NCBI GenBank assembly: GCA_036500205.1
Contig: DASYCK010000074.1
Coordinates: forward strand, 1-38,540
Source of the DNA: DASYCK01 sp036500205
GTDB lineage: Bacteria > Myxococcota_A > Polyangia > Fen-1088
Reading direction: 5' to 3'
Length of the DNA: 38,540 bases
This document shows positions 22,805-31,936 of this stretch, in pieces. Position numbers and translations under genes: made by a program. Each line of letters starts with the position of its first letter. Positions within the stretch are counted from its first letter, which is position 1. The notes below the pieces were generated by a model that made no database searches, was not told the DNA's origin, and was given only the letters and a program-made list of their open reading frames with translations.

Positions 22805-25492
22805 CTATTTCGCTGCGCGGGTCGCGGCCACGCGTTCCAGAATGTTGGCGGCCAAAGCGGTCCAGCCGGTCTGGTGGCTGGCGCCCAGGCCTCGGCCTGT
22901 CTCGGCGTGGAAGTACTCGTGAAACAGCAACAGGTCCCGGAAGTGCGGATCGGTCCGGTAGGGCGGAGAGTCGCCGTGACAAGGGCGCCGGCCGGCGTCG
23001 TCGGGGAGAAATATCCGGGCCAGGCGACGCTCGATCTCCTCGGCGGCCTGCAGCAGGGTGACCTGTCGTCCCGAGCCGACCGGACACTCGACGAGGAAGG
23101 TGTCCCCATAGAAATGGTGGTGCCGCTTCAGCGCCTCGGCGATCAGGTAGTTGAGGGGGAACCAGATCGGGCCCCTCCAGTTCGAGTTGCCGCCGAACAG
23201 CTCCGTGTCCGATTCTCCGGGGGCGTAGTGGACCTCGCGGCGCTGGTCGCCGAGATCGATCACGTAGGGGTGCTGCGCATGCACGCGCGACAGCGAGCGG
23301 ATGCCGAACGGCGACAGGAACTCGTTCTCGTCGAGGAGGTAGCGCAGCACGCGCTTCAGCCGGTCGCCGGTGGGGACGGCCAGCAGCCGCCTCTCCTGGC
23401 CGTCGAAGCGGGTCACGCCGATGTTCTTGGCCAGCTCGGGCTTGTTCTTCAGGAACCACTGCATGCGCCGCTCGAAGTAGGGGAGGCGGCGCAGCTGCGC
23501 CTCGTCGAGCGACTCGGCGGCGAGGATCGGGATCAATCCCACCGCCGAGCGGATGCGCAGCGGGATCACCCCGCGCCCGTCGATGAGCGCGTGATCGTAA
23601 TAGAAGCCGTCGGTCTCGTCCCACAGCCCCGCGTCGCCGAGCTCGTTGGTGGCCTGCACGATGGCCACGAAGTGGTCGAAGAACTTCGAGGCGAGATCGG
23701 CGTACGGCCGATCCTTCTGGGCCAGCTCGAGCGCCATGGCCAGCATGGTGGTGCAGAAGAACGCCATCCAGGCCGTGGCGTCGGCCTGTTCCAGGCGGCC
23801 GCCGCCCGGGATCGGCTTCGAGCGGTCGAACACGCCGACGTTGTCGAGGCCGAGAAAGCCCCCCGCGAACAGGTTGTCGCCGTCGATGTCCTCGCGGTTG
23901 ACCCACCAGGTGAAGTTCACCAGCGCTTTTTGAAAGGCCGCCTCGAGGAACTGTAGATCCTTGCCGCCGCCGGCCTGCTCGGCGAGCTGATACACGCGCC
24001 AGGCCGCCCAGGCGTGCACGGGGGGATTGACGTCGCCGAAGGCGTACTCGTAGGCCGGGAGCTGCCCGTTCGGGTGCATGTACCACTCGCGTCCCAGCAG
24101 GATCAGCTGCTGCTTCGCGAAGTCGGGATCGATGCGCGCCGTGGCCACGCAGTGGAACGCCAGATCCCACGCCGCGAACCACGGGTACTCCCACTTGTCC
24201 GGCATGGCGATGACGTCGCGCGCATAGAGGTGTCGCCAGGCCCGGTTCCGGCAATCGGCGCGGGCGCTCGGCGGGCGAGGCTCGACGGGATCCCCCTCGA
24301 GCCAGTGCTCCACGATGTAACCGTAGAACTGGCGGGACCACAGCAGGCTCGCGTCGGACTGTCGGACCACGCGCCGCTCGTCGGGAGTGAGCGCGCTGTC
24401 GCGCTGATCGCCGTGAAAGCGATCGGCCTCCGCCTTGCGCTGTTCGAACATTCGATCGAACGCCGAATCGAGCGGTGCGGGCGCGTCCTGCCCTTCGGCG
24501 CGCAGCCGGCACCTGATCACCTGCTGCTGCCCCGCCGCGAGGTCGAGCGTGTACCAGGCGGCGGCCTTCGTCCCGAAGCCCGCTGGATTGACGGCCTCCG
24601 CCTCGCCGTTCACGACGTGGCGATGGAAGGCGTCCTTCACGAATCGCGTGCGGCTGGGTGATTGAAACAGCCGTTCGGCGTTCGTCTCGTTGTCGGTGAA
24701 CAGGAAGCGGGGGGGCGTTCCGCCGACGGCGTCACAGGCCAGACGGTACTTGCCGAGGGAAGGGTGCTCGGCGCGCAACTCTCCGTCGGCGCCCTCGATG
24801 CGGCCAGGGTCCCAGTACCCTTCGCCCTGTCGTCCCCAGGCCCAGGTGTTGCGCTGCCACAGCGTGGGCAGCACGTGCAGGACGGCGGGCTCGGGGCCGC
24901 GGTTCGCGCAGGTGATGCGGATGAGGATGTCGTCGGGGCCGGCCTTCGCGTATTCGACGAAGACGTCGAAGTAGCGCCCGTCTTTGAAGATCCCCGTGTC
25001 CTCCAGCTCGAACTCCGGCTGCGAGCGATCGCGGCGCCCATTCTCGGCGGTCAGCTGATCGTAGGGAAATGCCGCCTGCGGATACTTGTACAGCGCCTTC
25101 AGGTACGTGTACGTGGGGGTGGCGTCGAGATAGTAGTAAAGCTCCTTCACGTCCTCGCCGTGGTTCCCCTCGGGGCCGGTCAGGCCGAACAGCCGCTCTT
25201 TCAGGATGGGGTCCTTGCCATTCCACAGCGCCGGCGCGAAGCAGAGCCGGCACTCGCGATCGGTGAAGCCGAGCAGGCCGTCCTCGCCCCAGCGGTAAGC
25301 GCGGCTGCGGGCGTGGTCGTGGGGCAGATACGCCCAGGGATTGCCGTCCGCAGAGTAGTCCTCGCGCACGGTCGCCCACTGCCGCTCGGCGAGATACGGG
25401 CCCCAGCGCTTCCAGTTCACCGTGCGGTCGGCGTCCTCGCTCAGCCGCTGTCGTTCGGGATCGGGCTCGGCGCCCGGAGAGCCGTCGCTCAT
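22805..25492 (-). CDS. Glucosidase, GH63/MGH1-like
   Basis: This is an 895-residue protein. The N-terminal part (WKRWGPYLAERQWATVREDY, SADGNPWAYLPHDHARSRAY, GNHGEDVKELYYYLDATPT) matches bacterial proteins annotated as glucosidase or MGH1-like glycoside hydrolase. A beta-sandwich region runs to about residue 350. The C-terminal (alpha/alpha)6-barrel region contains KWEYPWFAAWDLAFHCVATA, VNPPVHAWAAWRVY, GDAGLWDETDGFYYD and NSNWRGPIWFPLNYLI. It has no signal peptide, so it acts in the cytoplasm, probably on a glucose-containing oligosaccharide or glucoside. It is 40 bp downstream of a glucose dehydrogenase-like gene and likely in one operon. The stop is close to the convergent nadK stop (18 bp). 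Confidence 0.88.
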   Translation of the reverse strand: MSDGSPGAEPDPERQRLSEDADRTVNWKRWGPYLAERQWATVREDYSADGNPWAYLPHDHARSRAYRWGEDGLLGFTDRECRLCFAPALWNGKDPILKERLFGLTGPEGNHGEDVKELYYYLDATPTYTYLKALYKYPQAAFPYDQLTAENGRRDRSQPEFELEDTGIFKDGRYFDVFVEYAKAGPDDILIRITCANRGPEPAVLHVLPTLWQRNTWAWGRQGEGYWDPGRIEGADGELRAEHPSLGKYRLACDAVGGTPPRFLFTDNETNAERLFQSPSRTRFVKDAFHRHVVNGEAEAVNPAGFGTKAAAWYTLDLAAGQQQVIRCRLRAEGQDAPAPLDSAFDRMFEQRKAEADRFHGDQRDSALTPDERRVVRQSDASLLWSRQFYGYIVEHWLEGDPVEPRPPSARADCRNRAWRHLYARDVIAMPDKWEYPWFAAWDLAFHCVATARIDPDFAKQQLILLGREWYMHPNGQLPAYEYAFGDVNPPVHAWAAWRVYQLAEQAGGGKDLQFLEAAFQKALVNFTWWVNREDIDGDNLFAGGFLGLDNVGVFDRSKPIPGGGRLEQADATAWMAFFCTTMLAMALELAQKDRPYADLASKFFDHFVAIVQATNELGDAGLWDETDGFYYDHALIDGRGVIPLRIRSAVGLIPILAAESLDEAQLRRLPYFERRMQWFLKNKPELAKNIGVTRFDGQERRLLAVPTGDRLKRVLRYLLDENEFLSPFGIRSLSRVHAQHPYVIDLGDQRREVHYAPGESDTELFGGNSNWRGPIWFPLNYLIAEALKRHHHFYGDTFLVECPVGSGRQVTLLQAAEEIERRLARIFLPDDAGRRPCHGDSPPYRTDPHFRDLLLFHEYFHAETGRGLGASHQTGWTALAANILERVAATRAAK

Positions 25493-25532
25493 CTCGCGTC
25501 ACTCATCTTCTGTCATTCATGGCGGGCGTCGC

Positions 25533-26657
25533 TCAACCGGCGCCGCCGAAGCTGACCACGCGCTTGATCCCCTCCGATGGCCCCAGCAGGAGGCTCTCGC
25601 ACGCTTCGGGCGCGTAGCGCCCCGTGATCAGCGCCGCCAGCGCCGTCGGCCAGCGCCGATGGAACTCGGTCAGATCGACGGCGGCCTTCTCGAACGCGTC
25701 GCGCCCGGCGTTGACCGTCCCGTAGATGAGCTGGTTCTTGAGGACCAAGTTGCGCATGATCAGATCGGCGTCGAGCTCGATGGCGCCCCCGTGTCCGGGC
25801 ACGCCCGTGAAGATGAACATGCCGTTCACGCCCAGGGTCTCGATGGCCTTGAAGGCGATCTTCGCGCTACCGGTCGCCTCGTAGATCAGATCGATGTTGC
25901 CGACGGTGGTGGGGAGCGCGGCGATGGGGACATCGGCCGAGGACAGGTAGTGCCCCCCCACCGACGCCACCCATTTCGCCTTGGGGCTGTCGGCCGGTTC
26001 GAGCGAATACACCGACGTGTCGAAGCCTCGCACCAGCAGCGCCATCGCCCCCAGCAGGCCGACGGGGCCGGCGCCCAGGACGACCGCGCGCTTCGCGACG
26101 TCGAGCTTCGTGGGGAGCGCCGTCGCCTGCAGCCAGGGCAAGCGATCCTGGACGTCGCCCACCTCGATCAACGCCTTCTCGGCGATGGTGAGCGGCTCCA
26201 GCAGCACGCCCACCGCGCGCAGATCGGGCGGCAGGACGATCATGTAGCTCTCGTCGTCGACCACCTGCTCGGTCATGAAGCCGTTGCGGCCGCTGATGCC
26301 GCGCTCGGTGAAGGCGCCGGTGATGCAGAAATCGGGGCGGTTGATGGCGCAGGCGGGACAGTCGGCGTGGCCGCAGGGGCGACGCACCATGGTCACCACC
26401 AGATCGCCCGGCTTGATGCGCGCCACGCCCCGCCCCACCTCGAGGACCTCTCCCAGCGACTCGTGGCCGATGACCAGGTACGGCGAGCCGGGCGGCGGCG
26501 TGCCGTAGTCGAAGCGCGCGATCTCGCGATCGGTCCCGCACACGCCGATGTCCAGCATCTTCAGCCGCACCTCGGTGTCGCGCTCCAGCCGCGGCTCCGG
26601 GTGATCCGTCACCACGCGAACCGCCTTCTGCTCCGGGAAAACAGCGACGGCTTTCAT
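25533..26657 (-). CDS. Glucose dehydrogenase-like zinc alcohol dehydrogenase
   Basis: This is a 374-residue medium-chain dehydrogenase of the glucose 1-dehydrogenase (archaeal GDH-like) type. Catalytic zinc ligands are Cys40 (GVCGTDREI) and His65-Glu66 (GHESLGEV). Cys95, Cys100, Cys103 and Cys111 fit the structural zinc lobe. The nucleotide-binding motif is AVVLGAGPVGLLG. The C-terminal part (LIMRNLVLKNQLIYGTVNAG) is typical of the GDH C-terminal domain. It should oxidise glucose or a related aldose to the lactone with NAD(P). The frame is open further upstream, but MKAVAVFPEQ is the family start. It lies upstream of, and in line with, the glucosidase gene, which suggests release and then oxidation of glucose. 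It is divergent from recN. Confidence 0.9.
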   Translation of the reverse strand: MKAVAVFPEQKAVRVVTDHPEPRLERDTEVRLKMLDIGVCGTDREIARFDYGTPPPGSPYLVIGHESLGEVLEVGRGVARIKPGDLVVTMVRRPCGHADCPACAINRPDFCITGAFTERGISGRNGFMTEQVVDDESYMIVLPPDLRAVGVLLEPLTIAEKALIEVGDVQDRLPWLQATALPTKLDVAKRAVVLGAGPVGLLGAMALLVRGFDTSVYSLEPADSPKAKWVASVGGHYLSSADVPIAALPTTVGNIDLIYEATGSAKIAFKAIETLGVNGMFIFTGVPGHGGAIELDADLIMRNLVLKNQLIYGTVNAGRDAFEKAAVDLTEFHRRWPTALAALITGRYAPEACESLLLGPSEGIKRVVSFGGAG

Positions 26658-26775
26658 GGATGGAACGGTCTTACCTCCCGTTCGAAAGAAGGTCACGCGA
26701 AAACGGGGCGCCCATTTCGCATCGGAGAAGCAACGGGCTTTTCGGACGGTCGATGACGGGCTAGAAGAGCGCCTC

Positions 26776-28455
26776 GTGATCACCCTGCTGCGCATATCGG
26801 GATTCGCGTTGATCGACGAGCTCGAGCTGGCGCTCGGGCCTGGCTTGACGGTCGTCACGGGCGAGACGGGGGCCGGCAAGAGCATCGTCGTCGACGCGCT
26901 GGCGTTGCTGCGGGGCGGGCGGGCCAGCGTCGACGCGATCCGGACCGGCCGGGACGAGGCCCGGGTCGAGGCGGCCATCGAGCTGCCCGCCGACGCCGCC
27001 ATCCGGGCGCGCCTGGCGGCCGAGGGGCGCGACGGCGGCGGGCAAGGAGAAGGCGAGCTGCTGGTGCGGCGGGTGATCTCGCGCACGGGGCGGGGCCGGA
27101 TTCACGTGGGCGGCGCGCTGGCCAATGTCGGTGATCTGGCGTCCACGGTGGGGGGCCTCGTCGACATCGCCTCCCAGCACGACCAGCAGACGCTGACGGA
27201 TCCCGAGCAGCAGCTCGCCATCCTGGACGACTTCGCGTCGAACCGGGCGCGGCGCGACGAGATGGCGGCGGCGTTCGGCGAGCTGCAAGCGGCGCGGGCC
27301 GAGCTGGAGCGCTTCGACGCCGACGCGCGCACCCGCGCCGAGCGGGAGGATCTGCTGCGCTATCAGCTGACGGAGATCGAGTCGGCGCACCTGACCGACG
27401 CGAACGAGGACGAGAAGCTGAAGGCCGAGCGCGAGCGGCTGCGCGGCGCCGAGAAATTCCAGGGCGTGGTGGCGCGGGGCGAAGAGGTTCTCTATTCGTC
27501 GGAGGGCGCCGTGGGGGGCCGCATCGCCGGCGTGGCGCGCGAGCTGGGGCCGCTGGCGGCGCTCGATCCGGCGCTGGCGCCGCTCGTGGAACGGCTGCGC
27601 GAGGCGGCGGCCCAGATCGACGACGTGGCGCGGGAGCTCGGGCGCTACGGCGAAGCGATCCGCTCCGATCCGGGCCGGCTGGCCGAGGTCGAGGAGCGGC
27701 TGTTCTTGATGAGTCGCCTCGCCCGCAAGCATGGCGGGACGCTCGCCGACGTGATCGCCCGCGGGGCGGCCATGCAGCGCGATCTCGGCGAGATAGGTTC
27801 GTTCGAGGAAGGCCTGGCCGCGCGCCGCGAGGCCGTGACGGCCGCCGAGGCGCGGGCCAAGGGCGCCTCCGAGAAGCTGTCCGACTCGCGTCGTCGCGCC
27901 GCCGTCGGCCTCGAAAAGAAGGTGAACGCGGCGCTGGGCGATCTGGCGCTCGGCGCGGCCCGGCTGCCGATCTCGGTCGAGCCGCGCGACGCGCTGTCGG
28001 GCTCGGGCGCGGAGCGGGTGCGATTCCTGTTCGCGCCCAACCCGGGCGAGCCGCCGCGGCCGCTGGCCAAGATCGCCTCCGGCGGCGAGCTGTCGCGCGT
28101 GATGCTGGCGATGAAGCAGGCGCTGTCCAAGTCCGATCAGGTGCTGACCTACGTCTTCGACGAGGTCGACGCGGGCGTGGGCGGCGCGACGGCCGAGGCC
28201 ATCGGCCGCAAGCTGAAGATGCTGGCGGCCGATCGGCAGGTGCTGGTCATCACCCACCTGCCGCAGATCGCGGTGTTCGCCGAGGCGCACTGGCGCGTGA
28301 CGAAGACAATCGGCTCCGAGCGCACGGCGGTCTCGATCGATCGCCTGAACGAGAAGGAACGGGTGGCCGAGATCACCCGGATGTTGTCCGGCGCCTCGAC
28401 GTCGAAGCAGGCGACCGCGCACGCGGACGACATGCTCCGACGCGCGCGTGCCTGA
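26776..28455 (+). CDS. recN: DNA repair protein RecN
   Basis: This is a 559-residue SMC-like ATPase that acts early in double-strand break repair. The P-loop GETGAGKS is at 29-36. A coiled-coil arm fills the middle. The C-terminal ATPase half has the ABC signature KIASGGELSRVMLAMK, a Walker B YVFDEVDAGVGG and VLVITHLPQIAVFAEAHWRV. The GTG at 26776 (VITLLRISGFALIDEL) is chosen because RecN proteins begin at this point. The frame extends upstream without homology. With Ku (8305) and ComEC the window carries three DNA break or uptake genes, but they are not adjacent. Confidence 0.96.
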   Translation: MITLLRISGFALIDELELALGPGLTVVTGETGAGKSIVVDALALLRGGRASVDAIRTGRDEARVEAAIELPADAAIRARLAAEGRDGGGQGEGELLVRRVISRTGRGRIHVGGALANVGDLASTVGGLVDIASQHDQQTLTDPEQQLAILDDFASNRARRDEMAAAFGELQAARAELERFDADARTRAEREDLLRYQLTEIESAHLTDANEDEKLKAERERLRGAEKFQGVVARGEEVLYSSEGAVGGRIAGVARELGPLAALDPALAPLVERLREAAAQIDDVARELGRYGEAIRSDPGRLAEVEERLFLMSRLARKHGGTLADVIARGAAMQRDLGEIGSFEEGLAARREAVTAAEARAKGASEKLSDSRRRAAVGLEKKVNAALGDLALGAARLPISVEPRDALSGSGAERVRFLFAPNPGEPPRPLAKIASGGELSRVMLAMKQALSKSDQVLTYVFDEVDAGVGGATAEAIGRKLKMLAADRQVLVITHLPQIAVFAEAHWRVTKTIGSERTAVSIDRLNEKERVAEITRMLSGASTSKQATAHADDMLRRARA

Positions 28456-28636
28456 CCCGAGCGTTCCGGGTGAGGACTTTCGACAGGGCCGAGAACGGCG
28501 GCGGTCGTTTCCGAAACGGCGCGTCACTTTCGTGACCCCGCGCACAAAATGTCTCGCGCCGAATCGCCTCCTGCGGCAGAATGCCGGCGTGATCGCGGTC
28601 ATCCGCGGCTCCCTGGCAGTTGACGGAGGTCGTCCG

Positions 28637-30460
28637 ATGCGGTTCCCCCCCGGCATTCCGAAGCAGGTCCTGATCCTCGCGCTGGCGACGGGTTGTAGCG
28701 GCACGATCGGCAGCACCGCCAGCTCCGGAGGGCGATCGGGCAGCGGGGGCATGCACGCGAGCGGAGGGACCTCGGGCTCGGGCGGCACCTCCTCCGGTAG
28801 CGGTGGCTCCGGCTCGGGTGGCGACGGCAGCACGGCCGGCAGCGGCGGCAGCGGCAGCGGCGGTTCGGATGGGTCCGGGGGCGCCGGCTACGATCCGACC
28901 CTCGCCAACTGCCCCACGGCGGTCATCACGCCGACGCCGCTTCGACGGCTGACGAAGTTCGAGTACTCCAACACCGTCAAGTATCTGCTGGGCGTCGATC
29001 CCAGTCCGGCGAACGATCTACCCGCCGACGAGGTCACCGACGGGTTCGACAACAACGCCGCGGTCCTGACCGTGTCGTCGCTGCACGCCGAGAAGTACGT
29101 GCTGGTGTCCGAGGCGCTGGCCAAGGCCGCCGTGCAGAACCTGTCGTCGCTCACCACCTGCGACACCGTCGCGAAGGGCGAGGACGCCTGCGCGCTCGAC
29201 TTCGCGCGCACCTTCGGCCGCCGCGCCTTCCGCCGCCCCACCACGGCGAACGACGAGACCATGTTGATGGCGGCGTACGGCGCCGGCCGCACCGGGGGGA
29301 GCTACGGCGAGGGGATCGAGGTCATGATCCGGGCGGCCCTGCAGTCGACCGACTTCCTGTATCGCCTCGAGCTGACGTCGCCGTCGAACAGCAACGCCCA
29401 GCTCGTCCCGCTGAGCGGCTTCGAACGGGCCACGCGGCTGTCGTACCTGATCTGGTCGGCCGGCCCCGACGACGCGCTGCTGGACGCGGCCGCCCGCGGC
29501 GATCTCGACAGCAAGGACGGCGTGGCCTCGAAGGCGCGGGCCATGCTTCAGGACCCGAAGGCGCGGCCCGCCATCACCGACTTCTACGATCAGTGGGCGG
29601 GGACGAGCCGCCTCGACATCATGACCAAGAGCGCCGACCAGTTCCCGGCGTATTCGGACGCGGTTCGCGATGCCATGAAGCTGGAGCTGCCCGCGTTCGT
29701 CTCGTACGTGCTGTGGGACGGCGGCGATCGCTCCTTGAACACGCTGCTCACGTCGCAGCAGGCGTTCGTGAACTCGTCGCTGGCCAGCATCTACGGCGTC
29801 CCCGCCCCGAGCGGCAGCGACGCCGGCACGCTGAAGATGGTCACCCTCCCCAGCAGCCAGGGACGCGCCGGCATCCTGACGCAGGCCGGGTTCCTGGCGG
29901 TGCAAGCCCACCCGGATCAGACGTCGCCCGTGCTGCGCGGCAAGTTCGTGCGTTCGCGGCTGATGTGCCAGCCGCCGCCGCCACCGCCCGCCGACGCCAA
30001 CATCATCCCCCCGGCCATCACGTCGGCGAACACGGCCCGCGAGCGCAGCGCCGGCCACGTCATGGCGGGCTCGAGCTGCTCTGGCTGCCACCAGCTGATG
30101 GATCCCATCGGCCTGACGTTCGAGAACTTCGACGCCGTGGGCAGCTACCGGCAGACGGAGAACGGCGAGACCATCGACGTCTCGGGCATGATCGTCGGCG
30201 CCAGCGATCCGAACCTCTCCGGCGCGTTCAACGGCGTGCGCGAGCTGGCCGGCAAGCTGGCCAGCAGCGCTCAGGTGCGCGACTGCATGGCGACGAATTG
30301 GTTCCGGTTCGCCTCGGGCCGCTCGGAGGACACGCCGGACGGATGCTCGCTGACCACGTTGCAAGGCGCCTTCGCCAGCTCGGGCGGCGATCTGGTCGAA
30401 CTGATCGTCGCCAGCACCCAAACCGACGCGTTCTGGTATCGCGCACCGTTCACGCAGTAG
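28637..30460 (+). CDS. DUF1592-family lipoprotein with CxxCH motif
   Basis: This is a 607-residue exported protein. The signal peptide ends at the lipobox-like L-A-T-G-C20, so it is probably a lipoprotein. A Gly/Ser linker (about 21-90) follows. The body has the usual order DUF1587 (RRLTKFEYSNTVKYLLGVDP), DUF1595 (FGRRAFRRPTTANDETML), DUF1592 (LSYLIWSAGPDDALLDAA), DUF1588 (GFLAVQAHPDQTSPVLRGKF) and DUF1585 (LAGKLASSAQVRDCMATNWF). In the DUF1588 part C481-x2-C484-H485 is a haem c-type motif. GGAGG eight bases before the ATG supports this start. The next gene is its usual DUF1552 partner. The biochemical role is not established. An electron-transfer or surface oxidoreductase role is a guess. 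Confidence 0.9.
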   Translation: MRFPPGIPKQVLILALATGCSGTIGSTASSGGRSGSGGMHASGGTSGSGGTSSGSGGSGSGGDGSTAGSGGSGSGGSDGSGGAGYDPTLANCPTAVITPTPLRRLTKFEYSNTVKYLLGVDPSPANDLPADEVTDGFDNNAAVLTVSSLHAEKYVLVSEALAKAAVQNLSSLTTCDTVAKGEDACALDFARTFGRRAFRRPTTANDETMLMAAYGAGRTGGSYGEGIEVMIRAALQSTDFLYRLELTSPSNSNAQLVPLSGFERATRLSYLIWSAGPDDALLDAAARGDLDSKDGVASKARAMLQDPKARPAITDFYDQWAGTSRLDIMTKSADQFPAYSDAVRDAMKLELPAFVSYVLWDGGDRSLNTLLTSQQAFVNSSLASIYGVPAPSGSDAGTLKMVTLPSSQGRAGILTQAGFLAVQAHPDQTSPVLRGKFVRSRLMCQPPPPPPADANIIPPAITSANTARERSAGHVMAGSSCSGCHQLMDPIGLTFENFDAVGSYRQTENGETIDVSGMIVGASDPNLSGAFNGVRELAGKLASSAQVRDCMATNWFRFASGRSEDTPDGCSLTTLQGAFASSGGDLVELIVASTQTDAFWYRAPFTQ

Positions 30461-30474
30461 CGGGAGATGCAGTC

Positions 30475-31812
30475 ATGAATCCTCTCCGGTTCACGAGAAG
30501 AAACCTGCTCCGAGGCTCCCTGGCCGCCACGGCGACCATTCCCTTGCTTGAGGCGGGCCGGGCGAGGGGAGCGTCGGCGTCGCCTACGCGGTTCGTCGTC
30601 TTCCTGATCCCCAACGGGACGCGCAACGCCCTGTTCTGGCCCACCGGCAGCGAGACCGACTTCAAGGTCAACACGCTCACGACGAGCCTGGATCCGTTCA
30701 AGAAGAAGCTGACGTTCCTGAAGGGGATCAAGCTGAACCCGGCGCTGCAGAACGGCATGCTGATGGGGAACGTCGGTTCGGAGCACGCGCGCGGGACCGG
30801 CGGCCTGCTGACGGGGCGTCCGCTGAACTCGGGGACGCAGTTCAAGAGCTTCGGCAACACCACCTCGGGCTGGGGCAGCGGACAGTCGCTCGATCAGTAT
30901 CTGGTGGGGCGGCTGGCCCCCACCACCACGTTCAAGAGCTTGCAGCTCGGCGTCCACGTGCGCGACACGGAGGTGCGCGCCCGCATCGCCTACACGGGCA
31001 ACAACCAGCCCATCCCGCCGCGCGAGGATCCCAAGGACGTGTTCAACGCGCTGTTTGGCGGCGCGGTCACCGATCGTCTGTCGGCGCAGCGCAAGAGCGT
31101 CTTCGACGCCACCAACGCCGAGACCGAGCGCATCAAGGGGCTGGTGGGCGCCGCCGATCGGATCAAGCTCGACGCTCACCTGACCGCGATGCGCGACGTG
31201 GAAACCCGCCTCGTCAGCATGCAGGCGACGCCGTCGACCTGCGCGAAGCCGACCTTGCAAGACGTCGATCTGACCAGCGATGATCAGTACCTGAAGGCGG
31301 GCCAGATGCAGATGGATCTGGCGGTGGCGGCGCTGGCCTGCGACCTGACGCGGATCATGACGTTCCAGTGGTCTTACTCGGAGAGCGAGCACCTGTTCGG
31401 CTTCCTCGGCATCACCGGGAACCACCACGCGATCTCGCACGACTTCTCGTCGAGCGGCACGAACTACGACGCCTACAACAAGATCCAGACCTGGTACCTG
31501 CAGCAGTTCGCGTACCTGCTGCAGAAGATGGATTCGTACCAGGAGGGCGATGGGACCTTGCTCGACCACAGCGTGGTGCTGTTCGCCACCGAGATCGGCG
31601 AGTCGACGCAGCACGATCTGATGATGATGCCGTACGTGCTGGCCGGCAGCGCCGGTGGGAAGATCCGCGCGGGGCGGCTGCTCGACTACAGCAACAACCG
31701 ACAGGACAACAACCAGATGCTGGTCTCGCTCGCCCACGCCATGGGGGCGGACGATCTGACGTCATTCGGGGATCCCTCGGGCGCCACCGGTCCGCTGCCG
31801 AATCTGACCTGA
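30475..31812 (+). CDS. DUF1552 protein with Tat signal
   Basis: This is a 445-residue protein. The N-terminus RFTRRNLLRGSLAATATIPL is a twin-arginine signal, so it is exported folded. The body is DUF1552 (VVFLIPNGTRNALFWP, GNVGSEHARGTGGLLTG, SLDQYLVG, VLFATEIGE). The family motif HxxSHH appears as H318-A-I-S321-H322-D323, with Asp in the last position. It starts 14 bases after the stop of the DUF1592 lipoprotein, and the two families occur together in Myxococcota and Planctomycetes, so they probably act together in the periplasm. The Tat route suggests a cofactor or metal acquired before export. Function unknown. Confidence 0.91.
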   Translation: MNPLRFTRRNLLRGSLAATATIPLLEAGRARGASASPTRFVVFLIPNGTRNALFWPTGSETDFKVNTLTTSLDPFKKKLTFLKGIKLNPALQNGMLMGNVGSEHARGTGGLLTGRPLNSGTQFKSFGNTTSGWGSGQSLDQYLVGRLAPTTTFKSLQLGVHVRDTEVRARIAYTGNNQPIPPREDPKDVFNALFGGAVTDRLSAQRKSVFDATNAETERIKGLVGAADRIKLDAHLTAMRDVETRLVSMQATPSTCAKPTLQDVDLTSDDQYLKAGQMQMDLAVAALACDLTRIMTFQWSYSESEHLFGFLGITGNHHAISHDFSSSGTNYDAYNKIQTWYLQQFAYLLQKMDSYQEGDGTLLDHSVVLFATEIGESTQHDLMMMPYVLAGSAGGKIRAGRLLDYSNNRQDNNQMLVSLAHAMGADDLTSFGDPSGATGPLPNLT

Positions 31813-31936
31813 TCCGGTCCGGAAACAGTGACGCCAAGTGACACGACGAGAGCCGGGGAAGCGCCACCGCCGCCGTTGACCCGGTCGCGGCGTCGTGCTA
31901 CGGAAAGGGGCGCGGTTTCGCTGACTTGCCGGGACT

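Noticed and set aside
26761..28833. 690-residue minus-strand frame opposite recN
   Set aside because: It is the mirror of recN. No domain is visible and the composition is Arg/His/Gln-rich.
28691..28890. Gly/Ser coding repeats in the DUF1592 gene as a possible DNA repeat or mini-satellite
   Set aside because: The units vary in length and sequence and keep the reading frame. They encode the flexible linker usual in secreted proteins of this group.
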